Shown here in pieces: positions 1-8,759 of a DNA stretch of 64,000 bases; the first letter of the stretch is position 1; every line of letters begins with the position of its first letter. Below the pieces are notes generated by a model, which saw only the letters and a list, made by a program, of their open reading frames with translations, did not search any database and was not told the DNA's origin. The translations under genes were made by a program, and so were the position numbers. Location of the stretch: the NCBI RefSeq assembly GCF_022807975.1, contig NZ_CP094358.1:2480001-2544000 (forward strand). The letters run 5' to 3'. The DNA comes from Abyssalbus ytuae. Lineage in GTDB: Bacteria > Bacteroidota > Bacteroidia > Flavobacteriales > Flavobacteriaceae.

Positions 1-415
1 AAAAAGTTACTGCTTTTAATTTTTTGGTTTTATCCGCATTTTATTTCACTGTTTTGTTACCTAAACTTTTCTTAAAATTAGCGCCTGATAAAAATATATG
101 TTACTGATAATATGGAGCAAACTATATATTTTGAGTTAAATTTTCTTCCTCTTTTTTGTTGTTAAAAAGAGAATTGATATCCCGTAAGTTTTTAATTAAG
201 AAAGGTTTTTTAAGTTATCCCGTTGGTTGGTAATTCTTAAAGATTCATTTTGGGAAATAATGGGTAGCAAATAGTTACAATAAGAGGGTGACTTAATGCT
301 TACTTTTTTAAAAGAGAAACCCTCTTCTTAATTGCTATATTAGTTAAAAAGATACCAAAAAGCTCGTATTTGGCGGGTTTTATAAGGGAAACCATTTATT
401 ATAAAGCAGACTAAC
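1..415. other. AT-rich stretch with no recognised gene
   Basis: No open frame with a recognisable product was seen on either strand. The two minus-strand frames running into this stretch from the next gene (340-582 and 380-589) have low-complexity translations and lie opposite a better plus-strand gene, so they are treated as shadows. No clear terminator, tRNA or operator was recognised. Confidence 0.4.
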
Positions 416-1225
416 ATGCAAGCAGACAGAATGAAAATTGCTACGGAAAAACAGCTTGAGTTTATAAAATCCAAGCATGGGGAACTGATGAAAAACCATG
501 TTAAAAAACACGTTTGGGAGGGAAATGACCCGGCTATGCTCGAAAATTTTATTTTTTTTACCCATGATGATCTTTTTGGCATCTTGCAAAAGGAAAATTA
601 TTTGTTAATGACTAAGTGTCAAAAAATCTGGAATGAATATTTTTGGTATTTAAGATGTTCGGTTAACGTTGAATTGAACGGAGGTACTGTTTCCGATCAT
701 GAACAGGCTCTTTTTAATACCCTGGAAAAGCTTTATTACAATTGTGAGCAAATTGATGATGAACTGGTTGAGCCGTTTATTTGTTTCAGTGAAAATTTTG
801 TGAACCAGGCCCAAATAATTTTTGATTATTTCTTACCGGTTGTTCCCCGGCAGGAGGCTTCTTTAAATTCTAAAGAATTCAGGAGTATTATTCAACTTTT
901 AAAGATCAGGAACTTCACAGTTAGTGAAGTGGATGAATTAATTGAAAAAAATATAAATAACCCCGGTGGAGAGCTTTTAATTTATTCGGGGGAGAAAGAT
1001 AAGGGAACGGTTTTAAAAATTGATACATTTACCAAGGATAAAGACCGTATTCCTGTTATTAATTTGCTAATAAAGTGCCCTGTTCAGTATTATAAGCAGG
1101 TTGATGAACTTTTAGTCATGTTATGGGGAAAATTCAGTAATACTAGGGTGCCTTTTGTAGGAATGCTAATAGTTGATAAGTTTGAAGAAGAATATTATCA
1201 TCAGCGAAAAAAAATAGTAAAGTAG
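416..1225 (+). CDS. hypothetical protein, 269 aa
   Basis: I do not recognise this family. The protein is soluble in appearance, with no signal peptide, lipobox or membrane segment. It is rich in charged and aromatic residues and looks alpha-helical in the first 150 residues (for example the stretch around HEQALFNTLEKLYYNCEQIDDE). The second half contains alternating hydrophobic strands. A second ATG five codons in (position 431, MKIATEKQ) is an equally good start, and no ribosome binding site settles the choice. The gene stands alone and is convergent with the RidA-like gene downstream. Codon use resembles the neighbours. The open frame is long enough to be real, but no function can be assigned. 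Confidence 0.7.
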   Translation: MQADRMKIATEKQLEFIKSKHGELMKNHVKKHVWEGNDPAMLENFIFFTHDDLFGILQKENYLLMTKCQKIWNEYFWYLRCSVNVELNGGTVSDHEQALFNTLEKLYYNCEQIDDELVEPFICFSENFVNQAQIIFDYFLPVVPRQEASLNSKEFRSIIQLLKIRNFTVSEVDELIEKNINNPGGELLIYSGEKDKGTVLKIDTFTKDKDRIPVINLLIKCPVQYYKQVDELLVMLWGKFSNTRVPFVGMLIVDKFEEEYYHQRKKIVK

Positions 1226-1464
1226 GCATAACTTCCCGGCCTGGTAAAGGGTTTCTTAAGATGAAAAATTATCTTTTTGAAAGGTTTCAGACATAATTTG
1301 TAACCAATACAGTGATTTTGAAATTATTTTTTCAAATGTAAAAATCGAAACAAAACACTTATAATACTCAAGCTGAACTTATTCTTCTGTAAAATATTAC
1401 AACTTAAAGCATTAAAAAATATAAGATGTTAGGGGGGTATCCCCAATGTTATCAATTTGCTTTA

Positions 1465-1995
1465 TTATTTATTCAAATCAGTTATTTCTGCAATTAAATC
1501 TACTTCTAATTTGGCATTTTCTTCATACAATCTACTTATTTGAACCCAGCTAGCTGCCGGATAGTCGCCCTGGTAAAATTCTTTCCGTACATCATTGTAC
1601 TTTTTCATTGTCTCTATGTCGGTGGTATAAAGGGTTTCTTTAACTATATCTTTTGAGGTTGCTCCAAATGTATTCAAGCATTTCTCTAATGTTTTATAAA
1701 GCCTGGTTATCCCATCTGGGCTTAAGTCGTTTGTTGGAACTCCTGATATATAAATAGTATTACCGACTTTTACAACTTGCGTATATCCTGCACTTTCACT
1801 TTGCTTATCAGGATGGTCCCAATGCCATTTTTCTTTAACTACTAATGGCTTTTCAGATTTGCCTGGCACTTCCTGTTTTGTATCAATATTGTTTTTGCAA
1901 TTATTACTGATAAAGAGAATTATCAAAAGAGGAAAAAATACGGTTGTTTTTTTCCAATGAAAAGATTTGAAGTTAGTTTTATTTCTATTTTTCAT
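1465..1995 (-). CDS. RidA/YjgF-YER057c-UK114 family lipoprotein
   Basis: Residues 60-173 carry a RidA-like domain: the core VGNTIYISGVP, the central KDIVKETLYTTDIETMKKYNDVRKEF and the closing YPAASWVQISRLYEENAKLEVDLIA. Classic RidA is a cytoplasmic enamine/imine deaminase of about 128 residues. This 176-residue version has an N-terminal hydrophobic segment (residues 18-30) followed by a Cys near residue 33 in a weak lipobox (ISNNC), so it is probably exported and lipid-anchored or periplasmic. The Arg that contacts the carboxylate in active RidA is not evident in the usual place (YPAASWVQIS replaces the common PARxxV/P motif), so deaminase activity is doubtful. It stands alone. The export prediction is moderate and the family assignment is firm. 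Confidence 0.82.
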   Translation of the reverse strand: MKNRNKTNFKSFHWKKTTVFFPLLIILFISNNCKNNIDTKQEVPGKSEKPLVVKEKWHWDHPDKQSESAGYTQVVKVGNTIYISGVPTNDLSPDGITRLYKTLEKCLNTFGATSKDIVKETLYTTDIETMKKYNDVRKEFYQGDYPAASWVQISRLYEENAKLEVDLIAEITDLNK

Positions 1996-2148
1996 TGCTT
2001 TTTAGTTTTAAATTACCCATATATATGGTATATATTTATATATGTTTCTGTTAAAAATATCGATTTATTTTATTAAGGTTATCAAGACTGAACTGCTCAA
2101 AATTCTATAAATGTTTGCGGAAGTAACTAATTATATAAATTTTTGAGT

Positions 2149-3717
2149 TTACTTGCAGGTTATTTCAGGGTCTTTATCAATAAAAATATCCATAATACAG
2201 ATTTCGTTTGGTATATATTCCAAATTATTATGTTGTATAAATAGTTTGAACAGATTTGTAAGGTTTGATAATTCCACAGGTAATGATACAAGTTCATTAT
2301 GATCTAAATGCAGAAACTCTAAATAAGATAAATTTCCAATCTCAGGAGGTATTGTACTTAGTTTATTATTTCCTAAGTGCAGGTATTGAAGGTTTTTAAT
2401 ATTTCCTGTTTGAGATGGGATTGACAGGAGTTCATTGTTATTTAAATACAATTCTTTTAAATGATGTAATTCGCCAATTTGTAATGGAATTTCTTTTAAG
2501 TTGTTATTTCCCAAAAACAGGTATTCCAGTTGTTTTAATAAACTTATTTCTGCGGGTACAAAAGCTAACTTATTCTCGAATAAAAATAGTTCCCTAAGGT
2601 TTTGAAGACCGCCTATTTCTGACGGAATATTAACCAGGATATTGTTACTTAAATCCAGTCTTTGCAAGTTTATTAACTTTTGTATTTCAGAAGGAACTTC
2701 AATGAGTTTGTTATAACCTAAAGATAAAGAGACCAAATTAACCAATTCTCCCATTTGCTTTGGCAGGACATTTAATTTGTTATGCCTTATGCTAAGTTTT
2801 GTAAGCTTTTGGAGGTATTCTATCTGAGAAGGTAATGTGAGTAAATTATTATCATCTAATACCAGGATATTTAATTCTTTTAAAAATTTAATTTCCGGAG
2901 GGATTATATTGATTCTGTAATTTGAAAGGTGCAATTCAATAACATTTTGGTTATTATCAAGAATAACACCTTTCCATTTACTCAGATCCTCTTCGTTTAG
3001 ATCCCATTCCAACAAACCGGGGTTAGAATTGTAAATTGCTACTAATGCTTTTTTTTGAAGATTTTCCTTTATTACAGCAAATACTTTATAGTTACTGATT
3101 GTATTATCTTCGGCCTTAACTGTATAAGTGATTGTTTTAGTAAAATCCTGACTCCCCTGGGGAGTTACAATTGCATTTTCGGATATTTTTAAAAAAGGCA
3201 ATAATGAATTTATTTTGGTGTCATGCGGGAATTCAACTATAATTTTTTGAGTGTGTTCATCAATTAAGCCGGTTATATTTTCTTTTAAACTCTCATTGAC
3301 AGATTCTAAAAATTTGAATTCTAAAATCTTTTTCTCATGGTTAGGCAAAATATAAACAGTTACTTTGTATGAAGTTTCAGCACCATTTTCTGCCATAATA
3401 GTATAATATACCGGGCCGGAAAAATCATGAGATCCGTTTAACCTGATTTTTGCTCCCGGTGACACTTCTATAGTAGGTTTCAAATTTGACACATCAGTTT
3501 TAAAAGGAACGGTTATTTTGACGGTTTGATTATCATCATTTATAACCCCAATAATGTTTTGGTTTAATCCGGGATTGTTTGTCGTTTCAAAAATAAAACT
3601 GATTATTTCATTCTTATTACTTTTTGAGTGGCTATCGTCATCATTACAGGATATAATAGTGAACACAATAAATAATCCTAAAAAATAAGTATATGGTATT
3701 TTTGTTTTAAAAAGCAT
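2149..3717 (-). CDS. leucine-rich repeat lipoprotein with two DUF5018-like domains
   Basis: The N-terminus is a lipoprotein signal ending in IISC (Cys about 24) followed by an acidic DDD tract, as in surface-exposed Bacteroidota lipoproteins. Two beta-sandwich modules of the DUF5018-like type follow (about residues 37-123 and 128-215). Each has the ending ITYTVKAEDNTISNYKV or YYTIMAENGAETSYKV. From about residue 260 there are eleven 23-residue leucine-rich repeats of the form LxxLxLxxNxLxxxPxxIxxL. The C-terminus has a two-Cys cap (EICIMDIF...ITC). LRR proteins of this kind usually bind protein or glycan ligands; no enzyme motif is present. The gene is preceded on its own strand by an ECF-type promoter at 3783-3810, about 65 nt from the start. 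Domain calls are confident; the ligand is unknown. Confidence 0.88.
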   Translation of the reverse strand: MLFKTKIPYTYFLGLFIVFTIISCNDDDSHSKSNKNEIISFIFETTNNPGLNQNIIGVINDDNQTVKITVPFKTDVSNLKPTIEVSPGAKIRLNGSHDFSGPVYYTIMAENGAETSYKVTVYILPNHEKKILEFKFLESVNESLKENITGLIDEHTQKIIVEFPHDTKINSLLPFLKISENAIVTPQGSQDFTKTITYTVKAEDNTISNYKVFAVIKENLQKKALVAIYNSNPGLLEWDLNEEDLSKWKGVILDNNQNVIELHLSNYRINIIPPEIKFLKELNILVLDDNNLLTLPSQIEYLQKLTKLSIRHNKLNVLPKQMGELVNLVSLSLGYNKLIEVPSEIQKLINLQRLDLSNNILVNIPSEIGGLQNLRELFLFENKLAFVPAEISLLKQLEYLFLGNNNLKEIPLQIGELHHLKELYLNNNELLSIPSQTGNIKNLQYLHLGNNKLSTIPPEIGNLSYLEFLHLDHNELVSLPVELSNLTNLFKLFIQHNNLEYIPNEICIMDIFIDKDPEITCK

Positions 3718-3782
3718 TGTGAGAGCTATAGTTTGAATAAAAAAAGGTTTAAGGATTTTTTAATTTACCCGTTGCTCTATAC

Positions 3783-3810
3783 AGACAAAATAATTTCGAA
3801 GAATGTGACA
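3783..3810 (-). promoter_or_regulatory. ECF41-type promoter upstream of the LRR lipoprotein gene
   Basis: On the minus strand this reads TGTCACAT, 16 bases, GTCT. The same two boxes at the same spacing occur at 4722-4749, 6470-6497 and 10101-10128, with a variant at 9502-9529. Known ECF41 promoters have a TGTCACA -35 box and a CGTC/TGTC -10 box. An ECF41-like sigma gene lies at 8760-9323. The sharing of spacing is seen directly; recognition by that sigma factor is inferred. Confidence 0.7.
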
Positions 3811-3940
3811 GTTTTTTTTGATTTTATCATCTTCAAAAAGAAAAAGTTAATAAGAAGCAGGCTTGTAAAATATGTATTTCAAGATGTTTTTTTATTGTTT
3901 TGATAAAGGCCGGGATTAATATAAAACCCAAAGGAGTATA

Positions 3941-4696
3941 TTAATGCGTTTTTTTAAACTCTTTTAAATGGGGCAAATAAACAGCAATTCCTTTTTTTAG
4001 CATTTTAGAAACTCCATTACTTGTAATTGTTGCCCCGGATAATGCATCTACTTCATTATCCTTTTTATCTTTGTTTAATGGGTCAGCATTATTTTTGCTT
4101 ACAGTAACACCCACATATTTTCCTTTTTCGTTCAGAATGTTTTCTTCTTTGAAATCTTCTCTAAAATAATGTTCAGTGATATTGGCTCCTAACCCTGCAG
4201 TTTCTTTTTCATGATCAAAAACCGCTCCCTGTATTTTATTTAATTCTTCGTTTAGGCTTACATACCCCCAAATACGACCCCATAAGCCATTTCCCAAAAC
4301 CGGAATTATGAAATAACGTTTGCCTTTATTAATTCCTACAAAAAAGGGATACTTTTGAATATAATCCTGGTCGTTTAAAAAACTGGCTCTTTCTTTTTTC
4401 AGATCAATTTTAAATGCGTTTTTTGTACGGGATATTTTACCGTTTTTAATAGTATATTGCTCATTACCAATATATTTTTCAAATGTTTCAACAACCGAAT
4501 CTTTAGATATGGCCTCCTGATTATTACCTGTTACATTCATAACAAGCAATATATTTTGCATTGTTTCCAGTTCCTGATTCTTTTTGATTTTCGGTTTTAA
4601 ATAAACAGACAATCCCGAAAGTAAAAAGCCAACAATAAGAACCATCATTATTGAAAAAACAACTGTATAGGTATTACTCTCTTTATTTATTTTCAT
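3941..4696 (-). CDS. nqrC: orphan NqrC-like FMN-binding subunit
   Basis: This is a full-length (251 aa) homologue of NqrC, the periplasm-facing covalently flavinylated subunit of the Na+-translocating NADH:quinone reductase. It has one N-terminal membrane helix (residues 12-32), the FMN-binding domain with a KGKRYFIIPVLGNGLWGRIWGYV core, the GLGANI turn and the flavin attachment motif SGAT at residues 220-223, where the Thr would be esterified to FMN by ApbE. In Flavobacteriaceae nqrC normally sits inside nqrABCDEF. Here no other nqr gene and no apbE is present, so this is an extra or relocated copy. An ECF41-type promoter lies only 25 nt upstream of the start, suggesting stress-linked expression. 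Family is certain; working partner is unknown. Confidence 0.88.
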   Translation of the reverse strand: MKINKESNTYTVVFSIMMVLIVGFLLSGLSVYLKPKIKKNQELETMQNILLVMNVTGNNQEAISKDSVVETFEKYIGNEQYTIKNGKISRTKNAFKIDLKKERASFLNDQDYIQKYPFFVGINKGKRYFIIPVLGNGLWGRIWGYVSLNEELNKIQGAVFDHEKETAGLGANITEHYFREDFKEENILNEKGKYVGVTVSKNNADPLNKDKKDNEVDALSGATITSNGVSKMLKKGIAVYLPHLKEFKKTH

Positions 4697-4721
4697 TTGA
4701 AAAAATTATTTATCTATGCTA

Positions 4722-4749
4722 AGACAGCGCTATTGCCAGTAATGTGACA
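4722..4749 (-). promoter_or_regulatory. ECF41-type promoter upstream of orphan nqrC
   Basis: The minus strand reads TGTCACAT, 16 bases, GTCT, ending 25 nt before the nqrC ATG. Box sequences and spacing are the same as at three other sites within 6.4 kb. This is an ideal position for a promoter with a short leader. Confidence 0.72.
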
Positions 4750-4806
4750 ATTTTCAAAACTTTTTTTGAGGTTATGATCAACTTTTAAATGTTGAGGAGA
4801 TGTTTA

Positions 4807-5685
4807 TTATGGATGAGTTTGTTTAATAAACTGTGCTATTTCAGTAATAATTCTGTCGGATTCTTCTTCTTGCGGAAAATGTCCACATTTTTCCAATTTA
4901 ACCAATTTACTGTTTTTAAAGCCATTAATAAATTTTTGTAAGTTATGAGGTTTTAGGACAGGATCCTTCATTCCCCAAATAAACAGGGTAGGTTTGTGGC
5001 TTATTATTTGTCTTTTGTTCCAAAGTTCTTCAAACCACATCTGGTCATCTAACAAGGATTTTGCAAAATATAAAACACCGTACCTCTGGCTTCTATTTTT
5101 AAAAGGCTTGATGTATTGTTTCAACCTCTTTTTTGAAAATTTGTGCTTAATTATCATTTTTGGAAGTATAAACCTGGGTGAAAAGTTTAAGTATATGTAT
5201 AAGAATGGGAGTAGAGGACTTTTTAAAATTTTCGATATTTTAATAAAATCAGGATCATTTTTACTACTCCACATCCAAGAGTTTATAATAACAATTTTTT
5301 TAACTAACTCCGGATATCTCAATGCAAAGTTTAAGCCTATGGGGCCACCAAAATCGTGAACGACCAGGGTTATATTTTTCAGTTTTCTTTTTAAAACAAA
5401 CGTTTCTAAAGATATAGAATGATTAATTGTATGGTAATTGTAATGCTTTGGTTTGTCTGAAAGTCCAAAACCTATATGATCGGTAGCAATACACCTGAAA
5501 TTATTTTTTAAGGCTTTAATCAATTTTCTGTACTCAAAACTCCATGACGGTGTTCCGTGAACAAATAATATTATATCCCCTTTTCCTTCATCAATATAGT
5601 GCATTTTGTAGTTATTGATGTTGAAATACTTATTCTCAAATGGATATTCTTCGATATCTAACCAATCGAACTCTTTTTTTACCAT
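4807..5685 (-). CDS. alpha/beta hydrolase, haloalkane dehalogenase-like
   Basis: The 292-residue protein has the layout of the haloalkane dehalogenase/epoxide hydrolase branch: HGTP oxyanion motif at residues 43-46, nucleophile Asp111 in HDFGGP, and a C-terminal catalytic His269 in GHFPQEEE. An all-helical cap lies between residues 135 and 215. Active haloalkane dehalogenases normally have Trp directly after the nucleophile (HDWGG) to hold the halide; here it is Phe112. Dehalogenase activity is therefore uncertain, and another ester or epoxide hydrolase role is equally possible. There is no signal peptide, so it is cytoplasmic. The gene stands alone, downstream of and on the same strand as the Crp/Fnr gene, with a 66-nt gap that contains no obvious terminator. 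Confidence 0.85.
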   Translation of the reverse strand: MVKKEFDWLDIEEYPFENKYFNINNYKMHYIDEGKGDIILFVHGTPSWSFEYRKLIKALKNNFRCIATDHIGFGLSDKPKHYNYHTINHSISLETFVLKRKLKNITLVVHDFGGPIGLNFALRYPELVKKIVIINSWMWSSKNDPDFIKISKILKSPLLPFLYIYLNFSPRFILPKMIIKHKFSKKRLKQYIKPFKNRSQRYGVLYFAKSLLDDQMWFEELWNKRQIISHKPTLFIWGMKDPVLKPHNLQKFINGFKNSKLVKLEKCGHFPQEEESDRIITEIAQFIKQTHP

Positions 5686-5751
5686 ATTTAAAATTTTAAT
5701 ATGGCAATTTCACACCAATTTTTAATAATCAAATTGGTTTATACCAAGCTT

Positions 5752-6318
5752 TTAAATTTTGATTGAGTTGAAAAGCTTACTAAAGTTTGTGGGGTTTATT
5801 GATAAGTAAGAAGCAATATGTTTATGTGGCACTAACTGTAATAAATGAGGGCTTCTGGTGCAAAAGGCTTTAAAACGTTCTTCTATTGTTAAAGAATGTA
5901 ATTCAATATGTCTGTTAATTATACCGGCCACCAAAAGTTCTGTCATTTTTCTAAATAGCCGTTCAATATTTTGAGATTTATCAAATATTTCTTGTAAATC
6001 ATCGTAGGTAAGGTATTCAAGATGGCTATCAGAAAGACATGTTAAAAAATATTTTGATGGTTTTTGTTGAGTAAAGGATTCAGGAATAGCACACAAATCG
6101 GGAGGATAGGTAAATGCAATGACATGGGTCTTTTTTTGAGATTCGAAAAACGACATTTGAACCCCGCTATTTACAAAATACATGTTTTTTTGTGTTTCTC
6201 CCGGAACAACAATTGTTTCACCTTTGTTGAAGTTTTTCTTTTTTAAATTTTTGATGATAAGATTATATTCCTTTCTGTCAATTTTATGAAACAGATTAAA
6301 ATAGTCAAAACGATTCAT
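5752..6318 (-). CDS. Crp/Fnr family transcriptional regulator
   Basis: Residues 15-115 form a cyclic-nucleotide-binding beta-roll (KGETIVVPGETQKNMYFVNSGVQMSFFES). A dimer helix and a short C-terminal helix-turn-helix follow (PHKHIASYLSINPTNFSKLFNSIK). No Cys cluster typical of oxygen-sensing FNR is present, and the cAMP-binding Arg/Ser pair is not evident, so the effector is unknown. Bacteroidota carry many Crp-like proteins of 185-195 residues that sense unknown signals. The gene precedes the alpha/beta hydrolase gene on the same strand and may be co-transcribed with it. The wing after the recognition helix is short, so the protein ends abruptly, but relatives are similar. Confidence 0.88.
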   Translation of the reverse strand: MNRFDYFNLFHKIDRKEYNLIIKNLKKKNFNKGETIVVPGETQKNMYFVNSGVQMSFFESQKKTHVIAFTYPPDLCAIPESFTQQKPSKYFLTCLSDSHLEYLTYDDLQEIFDKSQNIERLFRKMTELLVAGIINRHIELHSLTIEERFKAFCTRSPHLLQLVPHKHIASYLSINPTNFSKLFNSIKI

Positions 6319-6469
6319 GTGTGTTAAATAATTATTGAAAAGCGGACTCTGATTTTATTGTTTTAAAAATACTCAATTAATTTATAAGAGTTTTGTTTAT
6401 GATACTACAATAATACAAGTTGTTTTTAGGAAATCACTTCAGGGCTAATTAAAAAATTATAATTTTTAT

Positions 6470-6497
6470 TGTCACATATTTTAATCTCTATTTGTCT
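6470..6497 (+). promoter_or_regulatory. ECF41-type promoter upstream of a GNAT gene
   Basis: The sequence is TGTCACAT, 16 bases, GTCT, ending 30 nt before the ATG at 6528. An in-frame TTG at 6492 lies inside the -10 box, which rules it out as the start if this promoter is used. Confidence 0.7.
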
Positions 6498-6527
6498 CTA
6501 ATTAATAGTAACTTTTTGGTTTTATCG

Positions 6528-7115
6528 ATGAATACGAAAAATTTTAAAGAAGGATTTCTTCTAAGGGAAGTTGAGATAGAAGATTTAAATAATTTTTACA
6601 ATTTAATTGATAGTAACAGAGAAATAATTCAAAGGTTTTTAGCAGGCCTGGTTTCTAAAACTACTTCTCTGGCTAGCACGAGAGTATTTATAGATGATGC
6701 AAAAAAGAGAAAGGTGCAACGAAAATATTTTATATACGTTATAGTAGATAAGTTGTCTAATGAGTTTATTATGTTTTTTGACCTAAAAAATATTGATTGG
6801 TCAATTCCCAAAGCAGAAATGGGATGCTTTATTGATAAAGAGTATAAAGGGAAGGGTTTAACAACAAATTACATGAATTTTTTTTTGGATTATTGTTTTA
6901 ATGAGCTTGAATTAAAAAAAGTTTTCTTACGAACTCATATTACGAATGTTCCCATGCGAATTATTGCAGATAAATGTGGCTTTCAGAGGGAAGGTGTAAT
7001 AAGGTCGGACTATAGAACATCTTTCGGAGAATTAATTGATGTGTTTTACTATGGGTTATTAAAAGAGGACTATGTTGAGTTCCGACAAAACTTAAGCCCG
7101 GGCACTGGACAATAA
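6528..7115 (+). CDS. GNAT acetyltransferase, RimJ/RimL type
   Basis: The protein has the RimJ/RimL layout: N-terminal LREVEIEDLNNFYNLI, a central beta4 strand with AEMGCFIDKEYKGKGLTTNYMNFFLDYCF (acetyl-CoA-binding pattern Q/RxxGxG as KGKGLT), and the closing NVPMRIIADKCGFQREGVIRSDYR. RimJ/L enzymes acetylate N-terminal residues of ribosomal proteins, and relatives acetylate many other amines; the substrate here is unknown. I place the start at the ATG MNTKNF rather than at an upstream TTG, because the latter overlaps a likely promoter. The gene stands alone, about 145 nt from the next one. Confidence 0.88.
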   Translation: MNTKNFKEGFLLREVEIEDLNNFYNLIDSNREIIQRFLAGLVSKTTSLASTRVFIDDAKKRKVQRKYFIYVIVDKLSNEFIMFFDLKNIDWSIPKAEMGCFIDKEYKGKGLTTNYMNFFLDYCFNELELKKVFLRTHITNVPMRIIADKCGFQREGVIRSDYRTSFGELIDVFYYGLLKEDYVEFRQNLSPGTGQ

Positions 7116-7261
7116 ACCAAATAAGATTTAATAAAAATTAACCAGCAATTAGATTAATAGAGAAGTTGTTGATTTATGAATTGAAGGAATTTTTAGCCGG
7201 GATATAATATTGATATGCGCTCGTTTTTTTAAGGTACTATTATTTTAAATAAATTATTGAT

Positions 7262-7636
7262 ATGAAATTACTTGAGATAGCGGGGTTGGTAACAGGAAGT
7301 TATTTTGTGGTCACTGGCCTTGGTTTTTTATTGTCTAAGCCTTTTTATAAGAAAGTAATCAAAGCAACTTTAAATTCGGATCCAGTGTTGATTAATCTAT
7401 CGGGGATGGTGCATTTTCTTATAGGAATTACTTTGATTGCACTTTTTTTTAGTTTTAATACCCTTCTGGAAATATTGATATCATTTTTCGGGATAGCCTT
7501 TTCCATAAAAGGGGCTCTTTTAATTATGGTGCCGGAACTAATTCTCAAATCGAATGAACAATCAATTAAATATTTCCATTTGTTTGGTTATGGATTTGTT
7601 GCTGTTGGACTTATCACTTTGTTTGTAATTATTTAA
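7262..7636 (+). CDS. small integral membrane protein, 124 aa
   Basis: Four hydrophobic segments (about residues 5-25, 46-64, 68-90 and 104-123) suggest a four-helix inner-membrane protein. A KPFYKKVIKA loop is probably cytosolic. I do not recognise a family with confidence; it resembles short uncharacterised membrane proteins common in Bacteroidota. The next gene, a beta-propeller lipoprotein, starts 10 nt downstream, so the two are very likely co-transcribed. No motif indicates transport or catalysis. Confidence 0.7.
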   Translation: MKLLEIAGLVTGSYFVVTGLGFLLSKPFYKKVIKATLNSDPVLINLSGMVHFLIGITLIALFFSFNTLLEILISFFGIAFSIKGALLIMVPELILKSNEQSIKYFHLFGYGFVAVGLITLFVII

Positions 7637-7646
7637 ATAAAGCAAT

Positions 7647-8588
7647 ATGAATGTAAAGTATTATTTGTCAGTGATAACAGGAATAGTTTTTGTATTGCAA
7701 AGTTGTAAACCGATAAATTCATATAGTCTCTATTCTGGTCAGAAGCCTCCGGGAGTTAAACCAAAGTTATTTGCCCCTTCTGTAGTAAATACGGACCACA
7801 TAGAAATTAATACGGTATTCAACTCTTCGTTTACAGAAATGTTTTTTACTAGAATTATTAACGGAAGCTTTGTTATACACCATTCTGAATTAATTGATGG
7901 TAATTGGACCATGCCACAACCAATTCAAATGTATTCAAACCAAGATACTAATTCTGTAGCTATTGATCCCTCAATTACCAAAGATGGAAACACAATGTAT
8001 TTTCTTGGCATAAATCCTGAAGACTATTCTAAAAATTCTAAACCGGACATTTATAGAAGCCAAAAAATAAATGGCAAATGGCAAATTGCTTCAAAAGTAG
8101 GATATCCAATATCTACAGATGAATATGCTGAATCATATCCTGTTGTGGTTGCCGACGGGAGCCTTTATTTTACCTCTGACCGACCCGGAGGGTATGGTAA
8201 ACGAGATATTTACAGAGCTCAGTATTTGGGAGATGGAGAATTTGATACTCCCTTAAATATTGGTCCGGAAATTAATTCTGAAGAAAATGCCCGTAGTACT
8301 TATGTTGCACCCGATGAAAATTACTTGATTACCACTGGCTCTTCACCCAAACTAAAGGGTTTTTTTGTGTCATTTAAAAAAAAGAATAAGTGGCAAATGC
8401 CAATTTATGTTGATTTAGATAAACCACTGGAAAAAGATTGGGTATATTTTTGTCCTTATATGTCTCCTGATGGCAAGTACTTTTTCTTTTCCAGAAGGTA
8501 TAGTAACCCTCCGGGCGGTTCTTGGAAAGAGGTTGTGAAGGGAGAAGTATATTGGGTAAACTCTAAAATTATTTTTAATAATAAATAA
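7647..8588 (+). CDS. PD40/TolB-like beta-propeller lipoprotein
   Basis: A lipoprotein signal ends at Cys20 (VLQSC). The rest, about 290 residues, consists of WD40-like PD40 repeats. Diagnostic phrases are SITKDGNTMYFLG, KPDIYRSQKINGKWQ, GSLYFTSDRPGGYGKRDIYRAQ and MSPDGKYFFFSRR. Such propellers, also found at the N-terminus of OmpA-like proteins in Bacteroidota, bind proteins or peptidoglycan-associated partners and are not known to be enzymes. The protein is probably anchored in the outer membrane facing the periplasm or the surface. It follows the 124-residue membrane protein by 10 nt. Confidence 0.85.
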   Translation: MNVKYYLSVITGIVFVLQSCKPINSYSLYSGQKPPGVKPKLFAPSVVNTDHIEINTVFNSSFTEMFFTRIINGSFVIHHSELIDGNWTMPQPIQMYSNQDTNSVAIDPSITKDGNTMYFLGINPEDYSKNSKPDIYRSQKINGKWQIASKVGYPISTDEYAESYPVVVADGSLYFTSDRPGGYGKRDIYRAQYLGDGEFDTPLNIGPEINSEENARSTYVAPDENYLITTGSSPKLKGFFVSFKKKNKWQMPIYVDLDKPLEKDWVYFCPYMSPDGKYFFFSRRYSNPPGGSWKEVVKGEVYWVNSKIIFNNK

Positions 8589-8759
8589 AACCTTTTAATT
8601 ATAAAAGCAGGAAATCCAATAGCAGAATCTCTAATATTATTGCATAGGAGTTTAGGTAACGCTGTAAATTTTAATAGAAAAGTTCGTTCATTTTCCCGGT
8701 TAAAAATGTTGTATAAATTTTTGGTAATAAGGAGTTAACAAGAATTCAGATGGATTTAT

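Noticed and set aside
3102-3217. Possible CRISPR-like or tandem repeat signal in the LRR/DUF5018 gene
   Set aside because: The periodicity comes from protein domain repeats; no spacer-repeat structure and no cas genes are present anywhere in the window.
6492-6527. TTG start for the GNAT gene
   Set aside because: It falls inside the ECF41-type -10 box; the ATG at 6528 gives the usual RimJ/RimL start.
8700-8759. Hidden frameshift that would restore the SnoaL-like tail of the sigma factor
   Set aside because: Translation past the stop gives INPSEFLLTPYYQKF... with no clear SnoaL pattern and another stop soon after.
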